From Synergistetes bacterium ADurb.Bin155 (lineage in GTDB: Bacteria; Synergistota; Synergistia; Synergistales; Thermovirgaceae), in assembly GCA_002070395.1 (NCBI GenBank), contig MWDE01000006.1, positions 25,517-89,516 on the forward strand: a stretch of 64,000 nt of DNA, written 5' to 3'. Below are positions 10,240 through 19,379 of the stretch, in pieces (the first letter of the stretch is position 1; each line of letters begins with the position of its first letter). The notes below the pieces were generated by a model, which was not told the origin of the DNA, made no database searches, and saw nothing but the letters and a program-made list of their open reading frames with translations. A program made the translations under genes and the position numbers.

Positions 10240-10419
10240 TTATCTTCCTCTACGTTTTCTTGAAGCGTCCTCTCTCTTTCTTTTCTTGGCCTCACTGGGT
10301 TTCTCGTAATGCTTCCGCCTGCGCGCCTCACGCAGAATGCCTCCCTTTGATACCTCTCGCTTGAAGCGCTTGAGAGCATCTTCGAGGGATTCGTTGTCGC
10401 GTCGAACGACCTGTGTCAT
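10240..10419 (-). CDS. rpsU: 30S ribosomal protein S21
   Basis: This 59-aa, strongly basic small-subunit protein has the pattern [20 protein letters not shown], then [20 protein letters not shown] and a KRKR/RKRRGR tail. It matches bS21 throughout. It sits 31 bp downstream of the HIT gene at the end of a translation/repair cluster. The ATG at 10419 follows an AGAAGGGGGGAA purine tract. Confidence 0.97.
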   Translation of the reverse strand: MTQVVRRDNESLEDALKRFKREVSKGGILREARRRKHYEKPSEAKKRKREDASRKRRGR

Positions 10420-10450
10420 ATGCGTTCCCCCCCTTCTCTCTCACTCAGGG

Positions 10451-10792
10451 CTATCCCGGCGGCCATCCGAAAACCCGTCCGGCAAGCAGATGGACATGGA
10501 GATGGTTCACGGTCTGTCCTGCGCCCGCCCCACAGTTGACCACGAGGCGATACCCGCCCTCACGAAGGCCCAGCTCACGGGCGACCTTGACGGCGGCGTC
10601 CATGACCGTGGACCATGTCGAGGGATCTTCGATGTCATCGGCGGACCCCACGTGCCGCTTGGGTATCACGAGGAGATGCACCGGCGCCTTGGGGTGGATA
10701 TCCCGGATCACCACCACATCATTATCGCTATAAAGGATATCCGCCTTCCCGCGCCCTTGCACGATCCTGCAGAATGGGCACTCGTGGTCCAA
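10451..10792 (-). CDS. HIT-family nucleotide hydrolase (HinT-like)
   Basis: This 113-aa protein has the histidine triad HLHVH (97-101) that forms the catalytic site for AMP-lysine/AMP-NH2-type hydrolysis in the HinT branch. It also has CPFC near the N-terminus (5-8) and the DIHPKAPVHLLVIPKRH strand typical of HinT. The start is TTG at 10792 with AGGGAG eight bases upstream. It lies between mtaB and rpsU on the same strand. Cellular substrate is unknown. Confidence 0.93.
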   Translation of the reverse strand: MDHECPFCRIVQGRGKADILYSDNDVVVIRDIHPKAPVHLLVIPKRHVGSADDIEDPSTWSTVMDAAVKVARELGLREGGYRLVVNCGAGAGQTVNHLHVHLLAGRVFGWPPG

Positions 10793-10867
10793 AGGATCAA
10801 CTCCCTGCCGATACCCATCGGCCCCCTTTGCCGGAAGGGACTCGATGATACCTGGTAGGGAATTATA

Positions 10868-12181
10868 TCACACCAACCCGATAAGGGCGCCTTTTACCGA
10901 ATCTTTGATCGTCACCGTAGCGATCTCGCCCGGCCGGGGATCCCCGCGGGTCTCGACCCGCAAGTAATGCCGTGAGAGGCCGCCTATCTTTCCCTCCTGG
11001 TTCCTCTCCACAAGGACCTCCACTTCCTTGCCGACCCACCGCCTCGAATAGAGCCCTAGCAATTCGGAACCCGTCATCAGGGCACGGTCCATCCTGGAAC
11101 GGATCTCGTCGGGGGGAATGGGTTTTTCAAAGCTGGAAGCCGGGGTACCCTCTCGAGCTGAAAAGGGGAAAACGTGGAGTTTCCCCACCCTCGTCATCTC
11201 GAGCATCTCCAGGGTCGCGCGAAAAGCCTCTTCCGTCTCTCCCGGGAAACCGACGATGATATCGGTGCTCAAATGAAGATCCTCGCCTAGGAAGGATCGG
11301 GCTTTCCCGATGAGGGCCTCGAATTCTTCCGGCGTGTAACCGCGGTTCATTCTTCGCAGAACGTAGGCGTCACCGCTCTGGAGCGGCACATGAAGGTGTG
11401 GGCAGAATTGGGGTGTCCCCGCCAGGGCTTCAAGGAGGGGCTCGTCCAAGCAGAAGGGTTCGATGGAACCGAAACGGATCCTCTTGATCCCTTCTACCCC
11501 TGCCGCCATGCGGACGACCTCCCCAAGGGGTATCCCGCGGCCCCTCCCGAAAAGTCCCAGGTTGACCCCGGTGAAGACCACTTCAGCGCAGCCGGAGGAG
11601 GCGAGCATCCGCACCTCTTCCTGTATATCCTCCCCATTCCTTTCGACGGGCCTCCCCCTGAGGTCGGGGATGATGCAGTAGGAACAGCGGTGGTCGCACC
11701 CGTCCTGGATCTTGACGAAGGCCCTGGTCCTGGTCCTGCTTTCCGAAAGGTAAAGGGGTTCCCATCCAAGATCCCTCTGCACATCCACTCTCTCCACGCG
11801 AGGCGGTGCAGCATGCGGTCCCTGCCCTAACATCTCGGCCACTATCGCCGGGACCCTGTGTTTGAGCCTGTTCCCCACGAGGCAATCCACCCCGAGTTCC
11901 CGGGCTTCGCCGGGGGAGATACGCTGGGCCCAGCAGCCGGCGGCAACAATCAGGGCCCCCGGGTTTTCCCTCCGAAGCCTCCTGATGATCTGCCTGCACT
12001 TCCTGTCAGCCTCGGAGGTGACCGAACAGGTTACGACAACAGCCGCGTCAAATTCGCCTTGCCGGGGGGTCAACGCGCCGGCTTCCCTGAAGGAACACCC
12101 CAGGGCTTCCGATTCGAACAGGTTGGTCCGGCAGCCCATGTGGAGGATCCTGACCCTGACATCCTTCAGCCCGTCAATCAT
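10868..12181 (-). CDS. mtaB: tRNA (t6A37) methylthiotransferase MtaB
   Basis: This 437-aa radical-SAM enzyme converts t6A to ms2t6A at position 37 of ANN-decoding tRNAs. An N-terminal UPF0004 domain (MGCRTNLFESEA, cysteines at ~16, ~51 and ~82) binds the second cluster. The radical-SAM motif is CDHRCSYC (~163), and a TRAM domain ends the protein (LVERNQEGKIGGLSRHYLRVE). The GCRTN motif fits MtaB rather than MiaB or RimO. It overlaps rsmE by 8 bp. Confidence 0.95.
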   Translation of the reverse strand: MIDGLKDVRVRILHMGCRTNLFESEALGCSFREAGALTPRQGEFDAAVVVTCSVTSEADRKCRQIIRRLRRENPGALIVAAGCWAQRISPGEARELGVDCLVGNRLKHRVPAIVAEMLGQGPHAAPPRVERVDVQRDLGWEPLYLSESRTRTRAFVKIQDGCDHRCSYCIIPDLRGRPVERNGEDIQEEVRMLASSGCAEVVFTGVNLGLFGRGRGIPLGEVVRMAAGVEGIKRIRFGSIEPFCLDEPLLEALAGTPQFCPHLHVPLQSGDAYVLRRMNRGYTPEEFEALIGKARSFLGEDLHLSTDIIVGFPGETEEAFRATLEMLEMTRVGKLHVFPFSAREGTPASSFEKPIPPDEIRSRMDRALMTGSELLGLYSRRWVGKEVEVLVERNQEGKIGGLSRHYLRVETRGDPRPGEIATVTIKDSVKGALIGLV

Positions 12182-12899
12182 CGGACAACCCGGTCATCAT
12201 CATGGAAAAGACCGCCACGGCCACCACCGCCGCCGTAGGGGATCTCATCACGTTTGGGCCCAGGCTGACCCTCTGGAAACCCTCCTTCCCCAGGATCTCC
12301 AGCTCCTCTGCAGTCCAGTCCCCTTCCGGCCCCACCGCTACCGCGACTTCGTCCTGGACCTTCGACGCCAGGACCAACGGCGCGGACCCTGTGGCGGCAA
12401 CAAACCGATGAGAGGGCAGGCCCAGGGAAGGGACGGAGGATACAGGCAGGGGCTCGCGTATCTCCGGTGAGTGGGCACGGCCGCACTGCTTGGTGGCCTC
12501 CATGACTATCCTTTCCCAGCGCTTCATCCTGGGGGGGATCCTTTCGGGGGTTATGCTCGCTACCGACCGGGAGCAGGTTAGGGGCACGATGACCGAAACG
12601 CCGACCTCCACCGTCTGGGCCAGCAGCCTGTCAAAGGCCTCGCCCTTGAGAAGACCTGCCAGCAGCCATACCTTCCCCTTCCGCTCTTCCGGCGTTTCTC
12701 TGAGTACGATCCCCTTGGAGAAGCCGGGGGCGAGTTCCAGCCTCATCAGCAATTTCCTCCCCGGGAGCAACCCCTCGAAAAGGTCTCCCTCTCTGCAGCG
12801 CCTCACGGTGACGAGGTGGTGAGACTCCTCAGGGTCGAGGATCCAGGCGGAATCACCCTCGGGGATCGACGACTCCAGCCGTACGCGAGGCAGCGACAC
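12174..12899 (-). CDS. rsmE: 16S rRNA (uracil1498-N3)-methyltransferase RsmE
   Basis: This 241-aa SPOUT-fold enzyme methylates U1498 of 16S rRNA. Motifs are the PUA-like start (ESHHLVTVRRCREGD), EATKQCGRAHSPEI, and the knotted SAM site VAVGPEGDWTAEELEIL with SLGPNVMRSPTAAV near the C-terminus. The GTG start at 12899 lies 47 bp inside the prmA 3' end. The order prmA-rsmE-mtaB behind dnaJ is a common bacterial arrangement. Confidence 0.95.
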   Translation of the reverse strand: MSLPRVRLESSIPEGDSAWILDPEESHHLVTVRRCREGDLFEGLLPGRKLLMRLELAPGFSKGIVLRETPEERKGKVWLLAGLLKGEAFDRLLAQTVEVGVSVIVPLTCSRSVASITPERIPPRMKRWERIVMEATKQCGRAHSPEIREPLPVSSVPSLGLPSHRFVAATGSAPLVLASKVQDEVAVAVGPEGDWTAEELEILGKEGFQRVSLGPNVMRSPTAAVVAVAVFSMMMTGLSDD

Positions 12900-13740
12900 C
12901 CCACCAATCCCCTTTTTCTTTTTCCCCGATCGGGACGAGCCCGGCCTTGGCGAGGATCTCCAGGAACCTCTCTCTTTCCTTCAGGACCAGGCCGGAGAAA
13001 ACCGCTATTCCTCCTTCCGGCAGCACTTTAGGGATCCCGGGCACCATCGAGGCCAGGGGGTCGAAAACGATATTCGCGCTGACGAGGTCGGCCGTCTCCG
13101 AGATCCCGCCAAGGAGGTCCCCGGTGCGGATATCCACGACCCCATCGGGTATATCGTTGAGGCGGAGGTTCTCCCTGATCTCGGGGATCACGGCGGGGTC
13201 GTTATCCGTGGCGATGACCTCCGCGGCTCCCATCTTCAGCGACGCCACGGCCAGAATTCCCGACCCGGTACCTACATCGATGACCTTCATGCCGGGCCTG
13301 ACCGTATCCTCGAGAAGTTCCAGGGCCGCCTGGGTGCTCTCGTGATAACCGGTCCCAAAGGCACTCCCGGGGTATATGTAAAGCGGTATTCTTCCCCGCA
13401 CTTCCTTTCCCTTGTGCCAGGGAGCCATCACGACGAGAGACCTGCCCACCTCGAGGGGGGGGAAGGCCTCCTTCCAGGCCGTATGCCACTGGCGGTTCTC
13501 GATACGCCCCATGTCCACGATCTTGACCCCGGGCCAGGGACTGATCACGTCCTGGACCCTCCCTACCCAGAAACCGAGGTCCCTGGTAGTGCGGAAGTAG
13601 GCCTTCACCGCTATCTTCCCCGGGAGTTCCCTTATTTCCGAACCGATGCTCCCCGAGAGATCAGCCAGGGCGGACATATCGTCCTCGTTGCCTTCTTGTC
13701 CCTCGAGCGTTATGTACCACCAGAACCCTTCGCCGCCCAT
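12853..13740 (-). CDS. prmA: Ribosomal protein L11 methyltransferase
   Basis: This 295-aa SAM-dependent enzyme trimethylates uL11. It has a substrate-recognition N-terminal domain and a class I methyltransferase core (VIDVGTGSGILAVASLKMGA, ~178; ATDNDPAVIPEIREN; SANIVFDPLASM in place of the usual NxxxxPL). The ATG at 13740 is preferred because GGAGG lies 11 bases ahead; a GTG at 13752 is too close to it. A hairpin separates it from dnaJ. Confidence 0.93.
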   Translation of the reverse strand: MGGEGFWWYITLEGQEGNEDDMSALADLSGSIGSEIRELPGKIAVKAYFRTTRDLGFWVGRVQDVISPWPGVKIVDMGRIENRQWHTAWKEAFPPLEVGRSLVVMAPWHKGKEVRGRIPLYIYPGSAFGTGYHESTQAALELLEDTVRPGMKVIDVGTGSGILAVASLKMGAAEVIATDNDPAVIPEIRENLRLNDIPDGVVDIRTGDLLGGISETADLVSANIVFDPLASMVPGIPKVLPEGGIAVFSGLVLKERERFLEILAKAGLVPIGEKEKGDWWGVAASRTAGVVDPRG

Positions 13741-13769
13741 GGCATTGAACACCTCCGGTATTCGTCTCT

Positions 13770-13800
13770 AAAGGAAACGGGAGGCCCTGCCGCCTCCCGT
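13770..13800 (-). terminator. Hairpin between prmA and dnaJ
   Basis: The 9-bp stem ACGGGAGGC (minus 13800-13792) with GCCTCCCGT (13785-13777) has a six-base loop. A short mixed T-tract follows. It lies upstream of prmA on the minus strand, so it would end the hrcA-grpE-dnaK-dnaJ message. Confidence 0.6.
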
Positions 13801-13836
13801 CCGCCCATAGTCTAGCATGACCGGCCCGCCGGGGCA

Positions 13837-14952
13837 TCATGAGAAGAGTTGCTTGAACCGGTCCAGCAAGCCGGCGGGCTGGACGGGGACACCCATTTCC
13901 TGGGCGAGGGCCTCGACGAGGGCCCTCTCTTTTTCGCTTAGGTTCTTGGGGACACCGATGAAAACGTGGGCGTAAAGGTCGCCCCTCCCCGACCCCCTGA
14001 GCCGGGGCATACCCTTGCCCCTTACCCGGAAGGTCTTCCCTCCCGGGGTCCCGGGGGGGATATCGATCGTTTCCGGCTCTTCGAGGGTGGGGACCTCGAC
14101 CGAGGCGCCGAGCACTACCTGGGGGAACTGCAGGTCAAGCCGCGTGTGGAGATCATCCCTGTCCCTCTCAAAGAGGGGGTGCCCCTCGACCTTGACCGTA
14201 ATGAAGAGGTCACCCGGGGGGCCTCCGTGAACCCCCTCCCTTCCCTCTCCCGCGATGCGCAGCCGGGTCCCCGTGTCCACGCCGCGGGGGATCTTGACCT
14301 CAACAGTCTGCTTCGTCCTGACCTTGCCGGAACCTCCACAGTTTGAGCAGGTCTTTTCGATCTTCCTGCCCGTGCCGCCGCATTCCGGGCAAGGGGAGAC
14401 ACTTACGAAGGTACCGAAGGGGGTCCTCTGCTGGGTCTCGACCTGGCCCGAACCGTGGCAGAAGGGGCACGACCTGACCTCCGAACCCGGTTCGGCGCCG
14501 GAACCGCCGCATCGTGCGCAGGTCTCGAGTTTCGGGACGATTATCTCCCTGGTCACGCCCTTAAAGGCTTCCCCCAGGGTTATGGACAGGTTCATTTCCA
14601 GGTTCTCACCCCTGGTGGGGCCTCCTGAAGCATGGCCGGGGCCGAAAAAGCTGTCGAAAAGGTCGCCGAAAATATCACCGAAGGGGCCGAAACCACCAAA
14701 GGGCCCTCCACCGGGGGGCGCGTCCCCGATGGTACCGTACCGGTCGTAGGCGGCCCTCTTCTGTGGGTCCTGAAGCACCTCGTAAGCGAGGTTTATCTTC
14801 TTGAACCTCTCCTCGGCACCGGGATCGCCGGGGTTGGCATCGGGGTGATGTTTCCTGACCAGTTTCCGGTAAGCCTTCTTGATCTCTTCCTGCGAGGCGT
14901 CCCGGGAAACACCGAGGATCGCGTACAGGTCCCGGCTGTCCTCAGCGGGCAC
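13837..14952 (-). CDS. dnaJ: Chaperone DnaJ (Hsp40)
   Basis: This 371-aa type I J-protein stimulates DnaK ATPase and delivers clients. It has a J-domain (~8-70) with HPD in [10 protein letters not shown], a Gly/Phe linker (~75-115) and four zinc motifs [24 protein letters not shown] and CSNCGGSG (~142-215). Two beta-barrel substrate domains follow. GTG at 14952 has AGGGAG upstream. It is 14 bp from dnaK and is the last gene of the CIRCE-controlled operon. Confidence 0.98.
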   Translation of the reverse strand: MPAEDSRDLYAILGVSRDASQEEIKKAYRKLVRKHHPDANPGDPGAEERFKKINLAYEVLQDPQKRAAYDRYGTIGDAPPGGGPFGGFGPFGDIFGDLFDSFFGPGHASGGPTRGENLEMNLSITLGEAFKGVTREIIVPKLETCARCGGSGAEPGSEVRSCPFCHGSGQVETQQRTPFGTFVSVSPCPECGGTGRKIEKTCSNCGGSGKVRTKQTVEVKIPRGVDTGTRLRIAGEGREGVHGGPPGDLFITVKVEGHPLFERDRDDLHTRLDLQFPQVVLGASVEVPTLEEPETIDIPPGTPGGKTFRVRGKGMPRLRGSGRGDLYAHVFIGVPKNLSEKERALVEALAQEMGVPVQPAGLLDRFKQLFS

Positions 14953-14965
14953 CGAACGTCACTCC

Positions 14966-16792
14966 CTAGGACTTTCCGTTCTCTTCGAATTCGGCGTCGA
15001 CCGTATCGCCGTCGGTACCCGGCCCGGAAGACCCCTGTTGAGCCTCCTGCTGCCCTGCGGCCTGATCGTAAAGCCGGGCGGACATCTCGTGAAGGCTCTT
15101 CGTCAGTATTTCGCAGGCCTGGCGGATCTCCCCGGGGTCCTCACCGGCCAGTTTGCCCCGGAGATGGTCGATCTCTTCCCTGACCCGGGTCTTTTCGGCA
15201 TCGGTCGCCTTGTCGCCGAGATCGGAGAGGGTCTTCTCCGTGCTGTATATCAGCGAATCCCCCTCGTTTCGGGCATCGGCCAGTTCCTTCCTCTTCCGGT
15301 CGCTTTCAAGGTTCTCCTCGGCGGTGCGGCGCATTCTCTCGATCTCGTCCTCGGTGAGCCTCGAGGACTGGATGGTGACGTGTTGTTCCCGGGAAGTCCC
15401 CTTGTCCCTGGCGCTCACGTTCAGGATCCCGTTCACGTCGATATCAAAGGTGACCTCGATCTGAGGCATCCCTCGCGGCGCGGGCGGGATCCCGTCGAGA
15501 AAGAACTTGCCCAGTGTGACGTTGTCGGCCGCCATGGAACGCTCCCCCTGGAGGACATGGATCTCAACCTGGGGCTGGTTGTCCGAGGCCGTGGAGAAGA
15601 CCTGGCTTTTCGAGGCGGGTATGGCCGTGTTCCTGTCCAATATCTTGGTAAAGACGCCCCCCAGCGTCTCAATGCCCAATGAGAGGGGCGTCACGTCCAC
15701 CAGGATTATGTCCTTGTGCTCGCCCGTGAGGATAGCGGCCTGGATCGCCGCCCCGACGGCGACGCACTCATCGGGGTTTATCCCCTTCGTGGGTTCCTTC
15801 CCAAGGAGCTCCACGATCTTCCTCTGTACCATGGGCATCCTGGTCGCCCCGCCCACGAGGAGCACCTTGTGGATCTCCTCCCTGGTCAGCCCGGAATCGT
15901 TCATGGCTCTCCGGGTCGGTTCCACGACCTTCTCGAGCAGCGGCCGCGTGATCTCCTCGAAGCGCGCCCGGGTCAGGCTCAGCTCCAGGTGCTTGGGGCC
16001 GGTGCTGTCGGCGGTGATGAAGGGCAGCGAAATGGAGGTCTCCGTCATGGAGGATAGTTCCACCTTGGCCTTCTCGGCGGCCTCGCGAAGGCGCTGCAGA
16101 GCCATCTTGTCCCTGGAGAGGTCAATACCTTCGTTTTTCTTGAACTCCGACACCATCAGGTCGACGATCTTCTGGTCCCAGTCGTCCCCACCCAGGTGAT
16201 TGTCCCCCGAAGTCGCCAACACCTCGATGACCCCATCTTCGATGCCCACGTCGAGGACCGATACGTCGAAGGTGCCCCCGCCGAGGTCGAAGACCAGGAT
16301 CTTGTTTTCGCCTCCCTTGTCCATCCCGTAAGCCAGGGCCGCCGCGGTGGGTTCGTTTATTATCCTCAGCACCTCGAGGCCCGCGATCTTCCCGGCGTCC
16401 TTCGTGGCCTGCCGCTGGGCATCGGTGAAGTAGGCCGGCACGGTAATGACCGCCTGGCTGACCTTCTCACCCAGGTATTCCTCGGCGTCTCGCCTGAGCT
16501 TCTGAAGTATCATGGCCGATATCTGCTGCGGGGTCTGCGAGGCCCCGTCGATCTCGATCCTGAAGTCGGAGCCCATCTTTCTCTTTATGGAGGAGATAGT
16601 CCTCTCGGGATTTACGATGGCCTGTCTTTTCGCCAACTGCCCGACGAGCCTGTCCTTATCCTTAGTGAAGGCTACCACTGAAGGTGTGGTCCTGGAGCCC
16701 TCGGCGTTAGTAATCACCGTTATATGGTCGCCCTCCTTGACGGCCACGCAACTGTTCGTCGTTCCGAAATCGATACCGATGACCTTTCCCAT
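14966..16792 (-). CDS. dnaK: Chaperone DnaK (Hsp70)
   Basis: This 608-aa Hsp70 has [13 protein letters not shown] (~5), the phosphate loops [13 protein letters not shown] (~180) and [14 protein letters not shown] (~325), the interdomain linker [12 protein letters not shown], and a substrate domain with a helical lid that ends in an acidic tail. The start is placed at 16792 (MGKVIGID) with GGGGTG upstream. The frame extends to 16810 but adds only six unconserved residues. It is cotranscribed with grpE. Confidence 0.98.
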   Translation of the reverse strand: MGKVIGIDFGTTNSCVAVKEGDHITVITNAEGSRTTPSVVAFTKDKDRLVGQLAKRQAIVNPERTISSIKRKMGSDFRIEIDGASQTPQQISAMILQKLRRDAEEYLGEKVSQAVITVPAYFTDAQRQATKDAGKIAGLEVLRIINEPTAAALAYGMDKGGENKILVFDLGGGTFDVSVLDVGIEDGVIEVLATSGDNHLGGDDWDQKIVDLMVSEFKKNEGIDLSRDKMALQRLREAAEKAKVELSSMTETSISLPFITADSTGPKHLELSLTRARFEEITRPLLEKVVEPTRRAMNDSGLTREEIHKVLLVGGATRMPMVQRKIVELLGKEPTKGINPDECVAVGAAIQAAILTGEHKDIILVDVTPLSLGIETLGGVFTKILDRNTAIPASKSQVFSTASDNQPQVEIHVLQGERSMAADNVTLGKFFLDGIPPAPRGMPQIEVTFDIDVNGILNVSARDKGTSREQHVTIQSSRLTEDEIERMRRTAEENLESDRKRKELADARNEGDSLIYSTEKTLSDLGDKATDAEKTRVREEIDHLRGKLAGEDPGEIRQACEILTKSLHEMSARLYDQAAGQQEAQQGSSGPGTDGDTVDAEFEENGKS

Positions 16793-16845
16793 TAAGCATT
16801 CACCCCGCATGGATTTAAAGTTAGAACATCCCCGGCCGCGCCGCC

Positions 16846-17457
16846 TCAGCGGGAGGCTTTGGCCACCTTGACGCGGGCGGCCCTTAGCACCTTGCCGGAG
16901 ATGGTGTACCCCCTTTGGACCTCCTCGGTGATGATCCCGTCCCCGATCTCTTCTCCGGCCTCCTCCACCGCCACGGCCTCGTGGATGGACGGGTCAAAGG
17001 GCTTGCCTACCGTTTCAATCGCGGAAACACCCAGGTCCTCCAGGACCGAAAAGAACTGGTCCCTGACCATACCTACTCCCTTGACATAGGACTCGATGTC
17101 GGACCGGTTGCCCGAAAGCGCCCTGTCCAGGTTGTCGAGGACGGGGATAAGGGCGATGGCGGCATCCTCACCGGCCATGGATCTGAGCCTTTTCTGCTCG
17201 CGCTCGACCCTCTGGCGATAGTTGAAAAAATCCGCCCGGGCCCTCGCTATGGCATCGCCCAGGGCCTTGTTCTCCTCGCTGAGACGCTCCACCAGGGCCT
17301 TGGCCGACCCCAGTTCGGAAAGCAGCCCTTCGTTGTCGACCGCCCCCTCCTCGTGGGGTTCTTTTTCGATGGTGGCTTCAAGTCCGCCTTCACCGCCGTC
17401 ACCTCGGGATCCATCTTCAGGGTTTTCCTGCGGCCTTATCCCCTCGGGTCTTATCAT
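16846..17457 (-). CDS. grpE: Nucleotide exchange factor GrpE
   Basis: This 203-aa cofactor releases ADP from DnaK. A variable acidic N-terminus (~1-45) leads to a long helix ([34 protein letters not shown]). The C-terminal beta-wing carries the GrpE signature ([11 protein letters not shown], then [21 protein letters not shown]). The ATG overlaps the hrcA stop by four bases (ATGA), implying translational coupling. Confidence 0.97.
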   Translation of the reverse strand: MIRPEGIRPQENPEDGSRGDGGEGGLEATIEKEPHEEGAVDNEGLLSELGSAKALVERLSEENKALGDAIARARADFFNYRQRVEREQKRLRSMAGEDAAIALIPVLDNLDRALSGNRSDIESYVKGVGMVRDQFFSVLEDLGVSAIETVGKPFDPSIHEAVAVEEAGEEIGDGIITEEVQRGYTISGKVLRAARVKVAKASR

Positions 17458-18506
17458 CGATGTACCTCCTTGGCGCTCTCCCCGTTCTCACCGTTTTCGC
17501 CCTTACCGGCGATGGTCCCGAGAACACCCTCGAGAACTGAAATGGACCTCTCGTAATCCATCCTCATAGGCCCAATGAGGCCGACCACGGCCTTCCGGCC
17601 GCCGGCTATCGTGGAGGCCATCAGTATGGAACAGTCGGGCATATTCAGTTCCGGGTTTTCATCCCCTATGGTCACGCGGAGGCCCTTTTCGGTCGAACAG
17701 CTGCGGACCAGCATCCCGATGGACTCGTCCTCCTCGAGGAGCGCCATTATAGTCTGCAAGCGGCCGAGGTCGTTGAAATCGGGTAGGCCCAGAACATTAT
17801 GAGTGCCTCCGGTGAAGAACTGGAAGGGTTGCTCCAGCAACAAGCCGTCCATCTCATTCAAAGCTGACCGGCAACTCTCGGCGTACCTCTCCAGGGCATC
17901 TTCCACGTAGGCCTGGAGCGTCCCCCTGACCTCCCCCCAGGACCTCCCGACAGCCACGGTGGAGACACGGCGTGATAGTTCATCGAGGGCCTCCTGGGTC
18001 ATGTCGCAGGGCAAGGTGGATATTTTGTGGTGGATGAGTCCTCCCTTGAGCACCAGCAATATCAGCACCGTACTGTGCCCCATACGGAGAAATTCGACCC
18101 TTTCCAGGACCGGCTCCCGCTCGGGTCCCAGAGCGGCTAAGCCGATATAGCTGGTTATCCTGCCGAGGAGCCTGGTGGCGTAGATAAGGGCTTCCTCCAC
18201 GTCCTTTCTTCGTTCCCGGAGTTCCTTTATCCACCCTTCGCTCTCAGAGGGGAAGGACCTCTGCCGTCTCAGGATTGCGTCCACATAGACACGGTACGCC
18301 TTAGGTGTAGGGATCCGGCCGGCTGAGGTGTGGGGCTGGTAAAGGTACTCCGACTCCTCTAGGTCGGCCATCTCGTTCCTGATGGTCGCCGCGCTGCGGC
18401 CCTTCAGGAACTTCCTGGCGATAGTGCGTGACCCAACGGGTTCACCGGTCTTGATATATTCGTAAACCACCGCGAGGACCACTTCCAGTTGTCTTTCGCT
18501 AAGCAC
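17454..18506 (-). CDS. hrcA: Heat-inducible transcription repressor HrcA
   Basis: This 350-aa repressor binds CIRCE and is tuned by GroEL in known cases. It has a winged-helix N-terminus (LSERQLEVVLAVVYEYIKTGEPVGS, with KGRSAATIRNEMADLEESEYL) and the GAF-like HrcA core with insertion. The GTG start at 18506 is 28 bp downstream of a perfect CIRCE, so the gene represses its own operon. Confidence 0.97.
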   Translation of the reverse strand: MLSERQLEVVLAVVYEYIKTGEPVGSRTIARKFLKGRSAATIRNEMADLEESEYLYQPHTSAGRIPTPKAYRVYVDAILRRQRSFPSESEGWIKELRERRKDVEEALIYATRLLGRITSYIGLAALGPEREPVLERVEFLRMGHSTVLILLVLKGGLIHHKISTLPCDMTQEALDELSRRVSTVAVGRSWGEVRGTLQAYVEDALERYAESCRSALNEMDGLLLEQPFQFFTGGTHNVLGLPDFNDLGRLQTIMALLEEDESIGMLVRSCSTEKGLRVTIGDENPELNMPDCSILMASTIAGGRKAVVGLIGPMRMDYERSISVLEGVLGTIAGKGENGENGESAKEVHR

Positions 18507-18533
18507 TCCCGCAGCAACTCCTTGTCTTTTCTA

Positions 18534-18560
18534 TTAGCACTCCCACTCAAAGAGTGCTAA
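18534..18560. promoter_or_regulatory. CIRCE operator
   Basis: TTAGCACTC (18534-18542), nine bases, then GAGTGCTAA (18552-18560): an exact match to the HrcA-binding consensus. It lies between the promoter and the hrcA start. Confidence 0.97.
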
Positions 18561-18580
18561 GGGACACCCGTCCGAATGGT

Positions 18581-18609
18581 AGATTAGCAATGGTATCGTC
18601 TATTGTCAA
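18581..18609 (-). promoter_or_regulatory. Promoter of hrcA-grpE-dnaK-dnaJ
   Basis: On the minus strand there is TTGACA (18609-18604), a 17-base spacer and TAATCT (18586-18581). The expected start near 18574 puts the CIRCE at about +15 to +41, where HrcA would block clearance. Confidence 0.85.
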
Positions 18610-18697
18610 CACTGGTCAGAAACATGGGCACCCCAATTGCGTCCCTGTTGACCTAGAATAGGCCTTGGTGAATAAACCTTTCCTCGGGGGGTCTCCT

Positions 18698-19339
18698 TTG
18701 ACCGAAAACACGACGACGGTGATACTTGTAAGGCATGGTGAGTGCGAAGGCAACAGGGAAGGACTCTTCAGGGGGAGGACCGACTTCCCTCTCAACGAAA
18801 CAGGGAAGGAGCAGGCCAGGGCCCTGGCGGAAGCGTTAAGACCCTTGGCGCCTTCCGCCGTTTATTCGAGCCCCCTGGTCCGGGCGAAGGAGACGGCGAG
18901 AGTCATCTCGGAACGGTGCGACGCCGATCTGATCCTCAGGCAGGGCTTCATCAATATCGCCCTGGGCCGGTGGGAGAACAGGAAAAAAGCGGACATCCAG
19001 CAGGAATACCCGGAAGAATGGAGACTCTGGCTCTCTCACCCTGAAAGGCTCCGCATGGCCGGCGGGGAGACCCTGGGCGACGTCAGGAGGCGGGCCTTCG
19101 CTAACTTGGACGTCCTCGTGAAGGGGCACGCCGGGGGGGTCTTCGCCATCGTCTCTCACCGGGCAGTGCTCAAACCGCTCCTGGCGGAGGTCCTGGATAT
19201 AGGTGACCCTTACTTCTGGAAGGTCCACCTCGACACCGCCTCCTTTTCGATCCTGAGACATGAAAAAGACAGGGGCTACTGCCTGACCGCGCTGAACCAG
19301 ACCTACCATCTGGGCCGGTTCATCAGCGAATGGGTCTGA
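18698..19339 (+). CDS. Histidine phosphatase (phosphoglycerate mutase-like family)
   Basis: This ~213-aa protein has the RHG catalytic motif (VILVRHGECEGN; His that is phosphorylated), GRTDFPLNETGKEQA, YSSPLVRAKETA and the second His in VSHRAVLKPLL. It is cobC/gpmB-like, but the substrate cannot be assigned. TTG at 18698 is chosen because family members begin just before the RHG strand and GGGGGG precedes it. A TTG at 18665 would add 11 residues. It diverges from hrcA and leads a plus-strand group with folP and folK, so a role in pterin or folate dephosphorylation is possible but unproven. Confidence 0.88.
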   Translation: MTENTTTVILVRHGECEGNREGLFRGRTDFPLNETGKEQARALAEALRPLAPSAVYSSPLVRAKETARVISERCDADLILRQGFINIALGRWENRKKADIQQEYPEEWRLWLSHPERLRMAGGETLGDVRRRAFANLDVLVKGHAGGVFAIVSHRAVLKPLLAEVLDIGDPYFWKVHLDTASFSILRHEKDRGYCLTALNQTYHLGRFISEWV

Positions 19340-19379
19340 TGCTAGGAGATCCCCTATCCTCGACGGGAGAGCTGAAATA

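Noticed and set aside
10179..10379. 66-codon minus-strand frame overlapping rpsU
   Set aside because: Out of frame with the unmistakable S21 coding sequence at 10240-10419.
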